Part shown: one piece after another, positions 41,111 through 49,793 of the stretch
Numbering within the stretch: position 1 is the stretch's first letter
Layout: each line of letters opens with the position of its first letter
NCBI GenBank assembly: GCA_947455215.1
Contig: CANGNA010000027.1
Coordinates: forward strand, 1-54,674
Length of the DNA stretch: 54,674 nucleotides
Direction: 5' to 3'
DNA from: Chitinophagaceae bacterium
GTDB lineage: Bacteria > Bacteroidota > Bacteroidia > Chitinophagales > Chitinophagaceae
Notes under the pieces: model-generated
Seen by the model: the letters and a program-made list of their open reading frames with translations, nothing else
What the model was told of the DNA's origin: nothing
The model's database searches: none
Position numbers and translations under genes: made by a program

Positions 41111-42418
41111 ATGTCAACTACCATCATCTGTCCAAATTGCCAGCACCAGTTCGAGCCCACTGAAGCCCTTGCACAGACCATAAAAGAAGAAATGCGCAAG
41201 CAGTTCAACCAAAAGTGGCTGGAAGAAAAGAAAGAACTTGAGAAAAGCTTTTCGGTAAAGGAAGCAGATGTAAAGAAGCAACAAGAGCAGCTTTTGCAGG
41301 AGAAAGAACAACTGCAAAAACAAGCCCAGGCGCAGCAGCAGGAATTCAACCGGAAACTGGAAGAGCAACGCAAAGCAATGGAAAGCGAGCTGTCGGCACA
41401 ACTGGCGCAAAAGATTAAGGGTGATTTCGAGACGAAGCTGAAGCACCTGGAAGACACTAACAAGACCAATGAAAATAAGTTGGTAGAGGCTCGTGAAAAG
41501 GAGCTGGAGTTCCTGAAACAGATGCAGAACCTTAAAACCCGTGAGCAGGAACTGGAACTAGAGGTGCAGCGCAAAATAGCAGATGAGCGAGCCAAGCTGG
41601 GCGAGATAATAAAAAAAGAAGAGGACGAAAAGAATAAGTTGCGCGAGGCTGAGTTTCAGTTGAAACTGCGCGAAAAGGATATGCAGCTGGAAGCACAAAA
41701 TAAACTGGTGGAAGAGATGAAGCGCCGTGCTGAGCAAGGCTCCATGCAATTGCAGGGAGAAGCACAGGAGCTGGCTCTGGAAGAATTACTCCGTCATTCG
41801 TTTCCATTCGACCTGGTAAGTGAGGTGGGCAAGGGCGTACGCGGGGCAGATTGTATACTGACGGTGCGCAACAGCTACGGACAAGAATGTGGTAAGATCA
41901 TTTTTGAAAGTAAGCGTACCAAAGACTTTAGCGAGGATTGGATAGAAAAGCTGAAGGCAGATTCCCGCACACTGAATGCAGACGTGGCAGTAATAGTAAC
42001 CCAGGCCATGCCTAAGGATATGCAGGAATTTGGCGAACGCCAGGGCGTGTGGATATGCAGCTTTGCCGATGTAAAGCCGCTCATCCACGTATTGCGCGAC
42101 CTGGTAATGAAAGTGTACCTGGCAGGCAAGAGCCAGGAAAACAAGGGCGACAAAATGAACCTGCTCTATAACTATCTCGTTAGCTCAGAATTTGCTGAGC
42201 AGTGGAGCGCTATACGGGAAGGGTTCATGGGTATGAAAATGTCCATCCAGCGCGAACGCGATCAGATGGAAAAGCTCTGGAAAGCGCGCGAAAAGCAACT
42301 GGAAAAAGTTTTGCTCAACGCTGCTCACATCCGCGGTTCTATAGAAGGTATCTCCGGCATGGATGTGGACCTTGACCTGCTGGGCGATGGTAATACTTAT
42401 ACGTTGGGTGAAGGGTAG
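41111..42418 (+). CDS. DUF2130 domain protein
   Basis: A 435-residue soluble protein. The N-terminus has a CxxC zinc-like motif (IICPNCQHQFEP), then a long charged coiled coil (about 20-220, rich in K, E and Q), then the DUF2130 domain (about 230-400) with GKGVRGADCILTVRN and GKIIFESKRTKDFS, which resembles a PD-(D/E)xK nuclease core (D-x-n-E-x-K: AD...FESK). DNA cleavage has not been shown for this family as far as I know. It is divergent from the OmpA-domain gene and convergent with the SPFH gene; no perfect promoter box was seen. Confidence 0.85.
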   Translation: MSTTIICPNCQHQFEPTEALAQTIKEEMRKQFNQKWLEEKKELEKSFSVKEADVKKQQEQLLQEKEQLQKQAQAQQQEFNRKLEEQRKAMESELSAQLAQKIKGDFETKLKHLEDTNKTNENKLVEAREKELEFLKQMQNLKTREQELELEVQRKIADERAKLGEIIKKEEDEKNKLREAEFQLKLREKDMQLEAQNKLVEEMKRRAEQGSMQLQGEAQELALEELLRHSFPFDLVSEVGKGVRGADCILTVRNSYGQECGKIIFESKRTKDFSEDWIEKLKADSRTLNADVAVIVTQAMPKDMQEFGERQGVWICSFADVKPLIHVLRDLVMKVYLAGKSQENKGDKMNLLYNYLVSSEFAEQWSAIREGFMGMKMSIQRERDQMEKLWKAREKQLEKVLLNAAHIRGSIEGISGMDVDLDLLGDGNTYTLGEG

Positions 42419-42440
42419 AAATTTGAACTATCTTATAGAC

Positions 42441-43388
42441 CTACTTCCCGGTTTTCTCCGTCACCGTTCCATCCTCATTGAACCCTTGCAGGGTAGACAT
42501 CAGCTGCTGCATAGTACGCTGATAGTTATTGCTCGATCCATCGAGGAATATCGTATTGCCCTTCCCATACTCAGCAAAGTGCTTTATAGCGTCCGTCCAC
42601 ATAGAGAAGAGAATGAATGAAGCATCGAGGTTCGCACTTTCCATTTCCTTAGCAGCTTGCGCCATACCGCGTGCTACTTCTTCGCGGAAGAGGGCTACAC
42701 CCTGTCCGCGCATCTGCGCTGCCTGTCGCTCTGCTTCAGCAGAAATTTTTATGGCATTACCCTCTGCTTCGGCAGCTTTCGTTTTGGTGATCAACAATGC
42801 CTGTCCTTCATTTTCGGCTGCAGCTTTCAAGTTGTTCGATGCCACTACTTGTGCCATAGAGCGGACTATAGCCTCATCAAAGGTGATATCGTTGATCTGT
42901 ATATCCAGCAGGTGGTAACCCCAGCCTTCCAGTTGCTGGTCCAGTTGCTCCTTCACGTGGCCTATTATCTCAGAGCGCAGTTGTAGTATCTCCGACTGCT
43001 TCTTGGTAGCTACAAAGCCGCGTACTTCTCCTTCAACTGAGCGGATGAGCGCCTGCATAAAACTCTGTTCGTCTACGAACTTGAAGGCTACATTTTCTAT
43101 GGTATGGGTCTCTTCGTTCAGCACGGCATAGAGCAACATGGCCGAAAAATATACATTGGCCTGGTCTTGCGATATGGCCTGGAACTTTAATTCTTTAGAG
43201 CGGTTCTGGTAGGATATGCGCTTATATATCTGTTCTATAAAGGGTATCCTGAAGTTGAGCCCGGGGCGCATAATGCGCTTGAACTTGCCGAATACTGTTA
43301 TTACGGCCACGGTACCTTGCTGAACAGTAACAAAAGAAAGAAAAAGAAAAGCAATGACGATGACGAGGAGTGCAAGTGACGGTGCCAT
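42441..43388 (-). CDS. SPFH/stomatin-prohibitin family protein
   Basis: A 315-residue membrane-anchored protein with an N-terminal helix (LALLVIVIAFLFLSFVTV), an SPFH domain (about 20-190) and a coiled-coil region rich in Ala and Glu (KAAEAEGNAIKISAEAERQ). It belongs to the HflK/QmcA/prohibitin group that forms membrane microdomain scaffolds and often regulates membrane proteases. An in-frame ATG at 43430 would add 14 residues (MHAFFIHSLSKSLF); I prefer 43388 since the family starts right before the helix. It is convergent with the DUF2130 gene. Confidence 0.87.
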   Translation of the reverse strand: MAPSLALLVIVIAFLFLSFVTVQQGTVAVITVFGKFKRIMRPGLNFRIPFIEQIYKRISYQNRSKELKFQAISQDQANVYFSAMLLYAVLNEETHTIENVAFKFVDEQSFMQALIRSVEGEVRGFVATKKQSEILQLRSEIIGHVKEQLDQQLEGWGYHLLDIQINDITFDEAIVRSMAQVVASNNLKAAAENEGQALLITKTKAAEAEGNAIKISAEAERQAAQMRGQGVALFREEVARGMAQAAKEMESANLDASFILFSMWTDAIKHFAEYGKGNTIFLDGSSNNYQRTMQQLMSTLQGFNEDGTVTEKTGK

Positions 43389-43473
43389 AAATAACGATTT
43401 TGATAACGAATGTATGAAAAAAGCGTGCATGTCTGCGGCTCATCATCCTCTTTTCCTAATTTTACAACACTAA

Positions 43474-43914
43474 ATGAAACTTAAGCTCAACGAAGCATTG
43501 ATGGAAGAGGAGTTTTTTGAAGAAACCTCCCTCATCGGCATTGCCTGTGCATTGCCTGCCTACCGCCTTTGCTGGGTACTTAACGATCTGTTCGATATTG
43601 AGTTTACCTGCGAAACAGATATGACCATTAGCCTGACAGGTAAAAAAGGCGATGAACTGCAATACCTGCCCGTTTACCAGTACCTGTTGCCCAATGGGGT
43701 GAACCGCTATCTTTTGTATAAACTCAAAGCGGATAACAATCTCTCGTTATTGCCGGAGATAGGCAAGATGGATTACATGTGGTTGGTACAAACCAGTGAT
43801 CATGAAAAAGACGCCGCGGAGATCATTACCCGCCTGAAGCGTAGCCCGGATATCGTACTTTCTCAGGCGCTGGAGCGTACGCAACTAAAAAATCTAAAAA
43901 ATCTGTTGATCTGA
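43474..43914 (+). CDS. IPExxxVDY family protein
   Basis: A 146-residue protein of unknown function, specific to Bacteroidota. The name-giving motif appears here as LPEIGKMDYMWLV near residue 104. The rest is an acidic alpha/beta sequence with no catalytic motif. In many relatives the gene sits beside pyk; here pyk is 6.5 kb away. TAATTTTA, one base off the -7 consensus, lies 11 bases upstream. It is divergent from the SPFH gene and convergent with the GtrA gene. Confidence 0.75.
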   Translation: MKLKLNEALMEEEFFEETSLIGIACALPAYRLCWVLNDLFDIEFTCETDMTISLTGKKGDELQYLPVYQYLLPNGVNRYLLYKLKADNNLSLLPEIGKMDYMWLVQTSDHEKDAAEIITRLKRSPDIVLSQALERTQLKNLKNLLI

Positions 43915-43930
43915 TCGGCTCAAAAGGCTA

Positions 43931-44470
43931 TTAGAGCCTGCTTTCCAGGTCGCGTAGCAATTCTTCTCTCGACTCCTGCTCTTCTTTGTCTATTTTAAAC
44001 GTAAATAGCCTTTGAGAGATGTAACTAAGTATTGCTGTAATAATGCTTACAAATATGTTATTTATATCGGCGCGGAATGGCAGGATGATAGCAAATACCT
44101 TGGTGAGCACATAAGAAAGCAGCAGGAAAGTTGCTGTAGCCAGCGAATACCGGAATAATTGTACCCTGCCATGTAACTGCGATTCCGGGAAAACGATGTA
44201 GCTGGACAGCGTAAAACCCAACGGAAAATTGATACAGAAGGCAATAAAAAGTGCCGCCACACGTGCAGTCACTTTATATTCGCCTGCAATGTGCACATCA
44301 TTCTGGTGCAGCAGGTGCACAAAAACCACCGAGTAAAGCACCAGGCCTAATACAGTATTAAAACCGCCGCACGCTATATACCTGAACGTACGTATAGGTA
44401 TGATACGCCTGAAGGGTATGTGGCAGAAATCTATAATACCGTTTACTATGCGCCGTATAGTGCTGAGCAA
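43931..44470 (-). CDS. GtrA family membrane protein
   Basis: A 179-residue protein with four membrane helices, the GtrA/DPMS-like family thought to flip polyprenyl-linked sugars. FRYIACGGFNTVLGLVLY is the classic first-helix signature, and FPLGFTLSSYIVFP (helix 2-3 boundary) and SYISQRLFTFKI at the end are typical too. No glycosyltransferase is adjacent, so the pathway is unclear. The start is probably TTG at 44470, because there is no ATG in frame upstream of the first helix; a start further upstream cannot be excluded. Confidence 0.85.
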   Translation of the reverse strand: MLSTIRRIVNGIIDFCHIPFRRIIPIRTFRYIACGGFNTVLGLVLYSVVFVHLLHQNDVHIAGEYKVTARVAALFIAFCINFPLGFTLSSYIVFPESQLHGRVQLFRYSLATATFLLLSYVLTKVFAIILPFRADINNIFVSIITAILSYISQRLFTFKIDKEEQESREELLRDLESRL

Positions 44471-44603
44471 GAAAATTAAATTTTGCGCGAAACTAAGATA
44501 ATTTTATCAGATATCTTATCCTTTGGGGTGTTCTCGGTGTTAACTCCGTGTTTAGTGGTGCGGTTATTATAGGTATGCCGCTATCCATTTATTTCAGGTT
44601 TAT

Positions 44604-44611
44604 TATCTTTG
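44604..44611 (+). promoter_or_regulatory. -7 promoter box for the CNNM/CorC gene
   Basis: TATCTTTG, 7 bases before ATG 44619. Confidence 0.7.
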
Positions 44612-44618
44612 ACCATTC

Positions 44619-45899
44619 ATGGACCATATTACAACTTCCCATTTATTGTTCTATATACTTGGCTGCATCCTGCTTATCGGCTTTTTTGCCGGTACGGAGA
44701 TCGCTTTTATATCTGCTAATAAACTAAATATAGAACTGCGGAAAAAGCAGGGTAAGTTTTCTGGCAAGATACTGGCCCGGTTCATGGAAAATCCTTCGGA
44801 GTTCATTGGTACCAGCCTTGTGGGTGTTAATGTACTCGTGGTAATATATGGCCTTCTTTTTACGCGGGCCACAGAAGAACTGTTCCAGTTCCTGGCCCAA
44901 AACGGAGTGGAGATACCGAATTACCTGGAGGTAATTGCCGATACTTTTATGGCCACTATCGTGATGCTCATATTCGCGGAATTTTTACCGAAGGCTATTT
45001 TCAGATCTAAGGCCGAGACCGTGCTGACGATTTTTGCGGTGCCGATGTTGCTGATGTACTACTTGTTCTTTCCGGTAGCCAAGGTGTTTGTGTCTATTTC
45101 AGAATTCATCCTAAAATACCTCTTTAATGTACGTATAAAGGAAAATAAGCAAGTGTTTAACCGCGTAGACCTGGAGGTTTTTGTAAAACAAGGCTTGCAT
45201 GGCCATGAAAATGAGAACGGTGAGGTGAATGCGGAGTTGTTTGAAAATGCCCTTTACCTGGTTAATGTGCGTATCCGCAAGTGTATGATACCCCGCAACG
45301 AGGTGGAAGCCGTCGATATCAATACATCTATCGAGGAAGTACGCCAGAAATTCATCAGTACAAAACTGTCTAAAATAATTGTTTACGACGATACAATAGA
45401 TAATATCGTTGGGTATGTCCATCACCTGGACCTGAATCGTCGTCCGGCTACGATAAATGAGATATTACATACCATAGTTGCCATACCGGAGGCGATGAGT
45501 GCTGTAGACCTGATGAACCGTTTTACCAAAGACAGGAAGAGTATTGCCTGGGTAGTTGATGAGTTTGGTGGTACTGCAGGTATCGTTACGATGGAGGATG
45601 TGCTCGAGGAAATATTCGGCGATATAAATGATGAATATGATGAGGAAGAGCATGTAGAAAAGCAACTGGCAGAGAATGAATATATCTTCTCCGGCCGACT
45701 GGAGCTTGACTACCTGAACGAAAAATATGGTTTTGAGTTTCCTACGGGTCAGTCTGAGACGCTTTCAGGTTACATCATATCCGGCCACGAGACCATACCT
45801 AAGATAAAGGAACAGATCATCTTGGATGATTATGAGTTTGATGTACTCCTGGTGTCCGATACCCGCATTGAGACCGTCAAAATGAAGGTGCTCAAGTAG
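44619..45899 (+). CDS. CNNM/CorC-type (hemolysin family) transporter
   Basis: A 426-residue membrane protein. A DUF21/CNNM domain with three to four helices (about 1-185; FFAGTEIAFISANKLNIE) is followed by a CBS pair (about 200-330; RKCMIPRNEVEAVDI, WVVDEFGGTAGIVTMEDVLEEIFGDI in parts) and a CorC/HlyC C-terminal domain (about 345-425). Such proteins are linked to magnesium or cobalt efflux. The gliding protein GldE of Bacteroidota is a close relative; neighbours typical of gldE (gldD, ssb, mutY) are absent, so I do not use that name. Confidence 0.9.
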   Translation: MDHITTSHLLFYILGCILLIGFFAGTEIAFISANKLNIELRKKQGKFSGKILARFMENPSEFIGTSLVGVNVLVVIYGLLFTRATEELFQFLAQNGVEIPNYLEVIADTFMATIVMLIFAEFLPKAIFRSKAETVLTIFAVPMLLMYYLFFPVAKVFVSISEFILKYLFNVRIKENKQVFNRVDLEVFVKQGLHGHENENGEVNAELFENALYLVNVRIRKCMIPRNEVEAVDINTSIEEVRQKFISTKLSKIIVYDDTIDNIVGYVHHLDLNRRPATINEILHTIVAIPEAMSAVDLMNRFTKDRKSIAWVVDEFGGTAGIVTMEDVLEEIFGDINDEYDEEEHVEKQLAENEYIFSGRLELDYLNEKYGFEFPTGQSETLSGYIISGHETIPKIKEQIILDDYEFDVLLVSDTRIETVKMKVLK

Positions 45900-46026
45900 C
45901 CGGAAATCCCGCAGGGCTGAACAAAATAATAAGGGAATAGCTTTTTGATTTTATAGCTAACTTTATAAAAAATGAACGGTCATCCTTATGCCGGTCTTAA
46001 ATATTAACACTTAATTGCCTCATAAT

Positions 46027-46554
46027 ATGCCAGTACAGCGCCCGTTCAATCTTCAAAAATGGATAGATGAAAACCGTCACCTCCTTAAGCCGCCTGTAGG
46101 TAACCAGAACGTGTATAAAGAAGCGGGCGATTTTATAGTGATGATAGTTGGCGGCCCCAACAGTCGTAAAGATTTTCATTATAACAATAGCGAAGAACTT
46201 TTTTACCAGTTACAGGGCGATGTATCTGTACGGATACAGGAAGATGGTAAAATAGTGGAGATACCAATAAAGGAGGGCGATATGTTCCTGTTGCCTGGTA
46301 AGGTGCCGCACAACCCCAGGCGTGGCCCCAATACTATCGGCCTGGTGATAGAGAAAAAGCGAGACGCAAGTGAGGTAGATGGTTTTATGTGGTTCTGCGA
46401 GAATTGCGGCGAAAAGCTCTATGAGCAGTTCATGAACGTTTCTGATATCGTTAAGCAGTTGCCCCCGGTTATGGAGGGCTTTTACGCGGATGAACATAAA
46501 CGTACCTGCAAAACATGTGGAACAATTATGGAACCGCCGCAATTACTTCAATAG
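46027..46554 (+). CDS. nbaC: 3-hydroxyanthranilate 3,4-dioxygenase
   Basis: Opens the ring of 3-hydroxyanthranilate to give the precursor of quinolinate, in tryptophan breakdown or eukaryotic-type NAD synthesis. The 175-residue protein is a cupin with catalytic iron ligands in DFHYNNSEELFYQLQG and GKVPHNPRRG (His, Glu, His), and the bacterial-type C-terminal rubredoxin-like iron site with CENCG and CKTCG. The frame opens at TTG 46015; ATG 46027 (MPVQRPFNLQKW) is chosen. No other kynurenine gene lies in the window. It is followed by a strong terminator. Confidence 0.93.
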   Translation: MPVQRPFNLQKWIDENRHLLKPPVGNQNVYKEAGDFIVMIVGGPNSRKDFHYNNSEELFYQLQGDVSVRIQEDGKIVEIPIKEGDMFLLPGKVPHNPRRGPNTIGLVIEKKRDASEVDGFMWFCENCGEKLYEQFMNVSDIVKQLPPVMEGFYADEHKRTCKTCGTIMEPPQLLQ

Positions 46555-46561
46555 CATTTTC

Positions 46562-46589
46562 AAAGCCATCCCGGAGGGATGGCTTTTTT
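46562..46589 (+). terminator. Rho-independent terminator
   Basis: 11-bp stem AAAGCCATCCC/GGGATGGCTTT, 3-base loop, T-run of six. Confidence 0.92.
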
Positions 46590-46680
46590 GCGTCATTTCT
46601 ACCTTCTGTCAGTGTCGTGACATTGTAATATTTGAGGAAATGATAAAAGGGTGGGTGCGCGAATATGACGTAATTATGAG

Positions 46681-46688
46681 TATTTTTG
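46681..46688 (+). promoter_or_regulatory. -7 promoter box for the NHL-repeat gene
   Basis: TATTTTTG, 31 bases before ATG 46720. Confidence 0.6.
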
Positions 46689-46719
46689 TAACATATCGAA
46701 GTGTGTAAACCGACATATT

Positions 46720-48918
46720 ATGAAGCGTACCCTGCTTAATTTGTTTTTTATCATTCTGTCCCTCAGCACTACCACCGGTAACGCGCAGTCAATTATCCGC
46801 ACCATTGCAGGCAATGGCAATTTTGATATTGGTGGCTACAATAATAATAATGGTCCTGCGGCAACGGCTACGCTCGGTGGGCTCTACGGCGTATGTACCG
46901 ATACCTTCGGGAATGTTTTTTTTAGTGATCAGTACAATAATGTTGTTCGGAGAATTGATAAAAATGGCATTATAAAGGTAATTGGCGGATCAGGGTTCCC
47001 GGGTTTTACGGGTGATGGTGGCCCTGCAACTGCGGCACGGTTAAGTAACCCACAGCCGGTGATATGCGATAAAGCCGGCAACTTATATGTTGGGGATGCA
47101 GGAAACGGAGAAGTCAGAAAGATAACACGTTCAGGAATAATCACTACTATAGCCGGCAATCACAGCATCCCAATATATTCGGGCGATGGTGGCCCGGCTA
47201 CAAATGCAGGTCTGGTTTCTGTAGCAGGTCTGGCGTTCGATACCTCCGGGAATCTATATATAGCAGATGGTAATTCGCATATCCGTAAGGTAAATACTGC
47301 TGGCATCATCAGCACGTTTGCCGGAAGCGGATCGCTGGGCTATGGAGGTAATGGCGGACCTGCCACGGCAGCTTCTATGGATGGGGTGGTTGATATGGCC
47401 TTTGACCGATACGGGAATATGTACGTAACTGAAAAGAACAATGCGACTATAAGGCGCATCAGTCCATCCGGTATCATAAGTGCTTATGCAGGCACTGTCG
47501 GCGTTTTCAGTAGTGCAGGCGATGGTGGGCCGGCCACGGCCTGTAAGTTCAGGGTTCCCTCTTGCCTTGCATTTGATACGGCGGGTAATTTATATGTTAC
47601 TGACCAGGGAGGTAATCGCATAAGAAAAATAAACCCAGGAGGCATCATCTCTTTATTTGCGGGTTCTGTTGGCGGATTTGCAGGTGACGGCCTGGCGCCG
47701 TCTACGGTCACAAGATTTTCTATACCTACAGGTATATGCGTGGATCGGAAAGGAAATATGTTTATAGTTGATGCGGGCTCCACATTTCCCGGGGGCAACC
47801 CGTGGGGGCGCCGCATACGAGAAGTGTTCAGGGTAGATACCTTTGGGATAACTGTTGCGCCGAGCCCGGTTTTGTGTGGCAATACGTTTGCTGCATTTAC
47901 CGCCCATCCTACAGCTGCGTATTACACCTATGTATATAAATGGTATCGCAATGGTCTGCCGGTAGGCACCAATTCAGCCACATGGTCGTCTCCGTCCATT
48001 AATAATATGGATACTATTACCTGTACTATAGTTGATACCGCCAATGGTGGTATGCTGCTGGCAGTATCGAATCCGATAGTGATGACAGTATTGCCACCTA
48101 TACTGCCGGAAGTACATGTGACCACAACGGGAGACACCATATGTAATGGATTGTCCATCACCCTTACGGCTACTGCTGTAAATGGAGGCACTGCGCCGGT
48201 GTTCACCTGGTTTGTAAATGGTGTTGTGCGGGGTACAGGTGCCATATTCACCTATATACCTGTTACAGGCGATGTGGTAACCTGCCAGGTTACCAGCAAC
48301 GACCCTTGTGCTTTTCCCAACACTGCTCATGTGGAGATACCGTTGTCGGTCATCCCGAGCTTTCTGCCAACCGTTATTGTAAATGCCAGCCCGGATACAG
48401 TGCTCAGTTACTGGGGGCAGATCATTACCTTCTTTACCAATGTTACTTTCGGGGGAACTAATCCCACCTACCAATGGTATAACAGTGCCGGAATTATTGA
48501 AGGAGCCACATCGTCAAGCTACTATCAGACAATGTATGCGCCCGATACTGTTTATTGTGTAATGCACAGTAATGCGTATTGCGCCGTGCCCGAGATAGAC
48601 ACCAGCAATTATGTGCACATCCTCCCAGGAACCCTGGCTATATCCGGTATGCCGGTAATGCACAGCAACCTGGGTGTGTATCCTAACCCTAATACAGGGC
48701 AGTTCACCATAAAGGGATTGATAAACACAGTTATTGGTGCCGATGTGGCCGTGGAGGTGAGGGATGTTCTTGGCCGATCGGTATATAGCCGCGTGGTAAA
48801 TGGTAATGACCCTGACGTAAAGTTGCCGGTGAGCCTGGGTAGTGCCCCTCCCGGCATGTATTATCTTATCGTGTCGGATGCTAATGGCAGGCATTCCAGT
48901 GCGTTCATCGTTAAATAG
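46720..48918 (+). CDS. NHL-repeat secreted protein with T9SS type A sorting domain
   Basis: A 732-residue exported protein. A signal peptide (LLNLFFIILSLSTTTGNAQS) is followed by at least five NHL-type propeller blades (about 25-375), each with an I-AG-G...GDGGPAT pattern such as FTGDGGPATAA. Two to three Ig/PKD-like domains (about 380-640) follow, then a T9SS C-terminal sorting domain (about 655-732) with GVYPNPNTGQFTIKG, VRDVLGRSVYS and APPGMYYLIV. It should be carried over the outer membrane by the type IX system and anchored or released there. Its ligand is unknown. Confidence 0.92.
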   Translation: MKRTLLNLFFIILSLSTTTGNAQSIIRTIAGNGNFDIGGYNNNNGPAATATLGGLYGVCTDTFGNVFFSDQYNNVVRRIDKNGIIKVIGGSGFPGFTGDGGPATAARLSNPQPVICDKAGNLYVGDAGNGEVRKITRSGIITTIAGNHSIPIYSGDGGPATNAGLVSVAGLAFDTSGNLYIADGNSHIRKVNTAGIISTFAGSGSLGYGGNGGPATAASMDGVVDMAFDRYGNMYVTEKNNATIRRISPSGIISAYAGTVGVFSSAGDGGPATACKFRVPSCLAFDTAGNLYVTDQGGNRIRKINPGGIISLFAGSVGGFAGDGLAPSTVTRFSIPTGICVDRKGNMFIVDAGSTFPGGNPWGRRIREVFRVDTFGITVAPSPVLCGNTFAAFTAHPTAAYYTYVYKWYRNGLPVGTNSATWSSPSINNMDTITCTIVDTANGGMLLAVSNPIVMTVLPPILPEVHVTTTGDTICNGLSITLTATAVNGGTAPVFTWFVNGVVRGTGAIFTYIPVTGDVVTCQVTSNDPCAFPNTAHVEIPLSVIPSFLPTVIVNASPDTVLSYWGQIITFFTNVTFGGTNPTYQWYNSAGIIEGATSSSYYQTMYAPDTVYCVMHSNAYCAVPEIDTSNYVHILPGTLAISGMPVMHSNLGVYPNPNTGQFTIKGLINTVIGADVAVEVRDVLGRSVYSRVVNGNDPDVKLPVSLGSAPPGMYYLIVSDANGRHSSAFIVK

Positions 48919-49004
48919 TATCGTAGTGAGCGTCACATCTGACAGCGTTTTGATTGTTATTATGGCATAGTTTTTGCTTATGTGTTTTCGGCGGGTGCTG
49001 TACG

Positions 49005-49012
49005 TAAGTTTG
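49005..49012 (+). promoter_or_regulatory. -7 promoter box for the fatty acid hydroxylase
   Basis: TAAGTTTG, 44 bases before ATG 49057. Confidence 0.5.
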
Positions 49013-49056
49013 TCATGTTCCTGCTACGCACACGTCACCTTTATCTCCGCTGCAAC

Positions 49057-49674
49057 ATGGAAATTGCCAAGATCAAAAACAAGGGCCAGGCAAGGCTTTT
49101 CGAGAGCGATACCCTGGAAATGATGACCAAAACACATCCTGTGGTTGTCTACATCATGTATTTTCCGGTCATCGCCTATATGCTTTATTATGGGGCAACC
49201 AACAAAGGTCTGATGCCGCTAAGAGAGATGGCCATATTCATTGGGGGTATGCTGTTTTGGAGCCTTTTCGAGTACATCATGCACCGCTATCTATTCCATA
49301 TTATTGCAGATAGCCCGCATGCGCAACGTATCATATATACCATGCATGGTGTACACCACGAATATCCCCGCGATAAAGACAGGCTGTTCATGCCGCCCAT
49401 TCCCAGTGTTATACTGGCTACCATTATATTTTATTTACAATATTTATTGATGGGGTGGAACGCACTGGCGTTTTTTCCCGGCTTCCTGTTTGGTTACATA
49501 CTATACGGATCGATGCACTATGCTATTCATGCGTTCCCTCCTCCGCGTTTTATGAAGGCGCTTTGGCGTAACCATCATTTGCATCATTACAAATATCCCG
49601 ACAAGGGATTTGGTGTCAGTTCCGTGCTGTGGGATGTGGTATTTGGTACCGTGCCTAAAAAAGACGAAGCATAA
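49057..49674 (+). CDS. Fatty acid hydroxylase/sterol desaturase superfamily protein
   Basis: A 205-residue membrane di-iron enzyme. The histidine clusters HRYLFH, HGVHHEYP, HYAIH and HLHHYKY are in the family order, between four membrane helices. The sequence FEYIMHRYLFH and WRNHHLHHYKYPDKGFGVSS are close to fatty acid 2-hydroxylases, which in Bacteroidota could act on sphingolipid or ornithine-lipid acyl chains; the substrate is inference. The open frame extends to 48982, but ATG 49057 (MEIAKIKNKG) lies behind the -7 box and gives the usual length. Confidence 0.9.
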   Translation: MEIAKIKNKGQARLFESDTLEMMTKTHPVVVYIMYFPVIAYMLYYGATNKGLMPLREMAIFIGGMLFWSLFEYIMHRYLFHIIADSPHAQRIIYTMHGVHHEYPRDKDRLFMPPIPSVILATIIFYLQYLLMGWNALAFFPGFLFGYILYGSMHYAIHAFPPPRFMKALWRNHHLHHYKYPDKGFGVSSVLWDVVFGTVPKKDEA

Positions 49675-49755
49675 CTATCGCATTTTGTGAATAAGGAGGG
49701 TGAGTGCCGATATACACGGTAAATGTTTAATAAGTACCCTTCCACTTATTTTAAG

Positions 49756-49763
49756 TACTTTTG
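49756..49763 (+). promoter_or_regulatory. -7 promoter box for the MMPL gene
   Basis: TACTTTTG, 30 bases before ATG 49794. Confidence 0.6.
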
Positions 49764-49793
49764 CGCCTTTATTCACTTTAACAGCGTCGCTTC

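Noticed and set aside
44619-45899. Naming the CNNM/CorC protein GldE
   Set aside because: The family match is right but the typical gldE neighbours are missing, so the gliding role is not supported.
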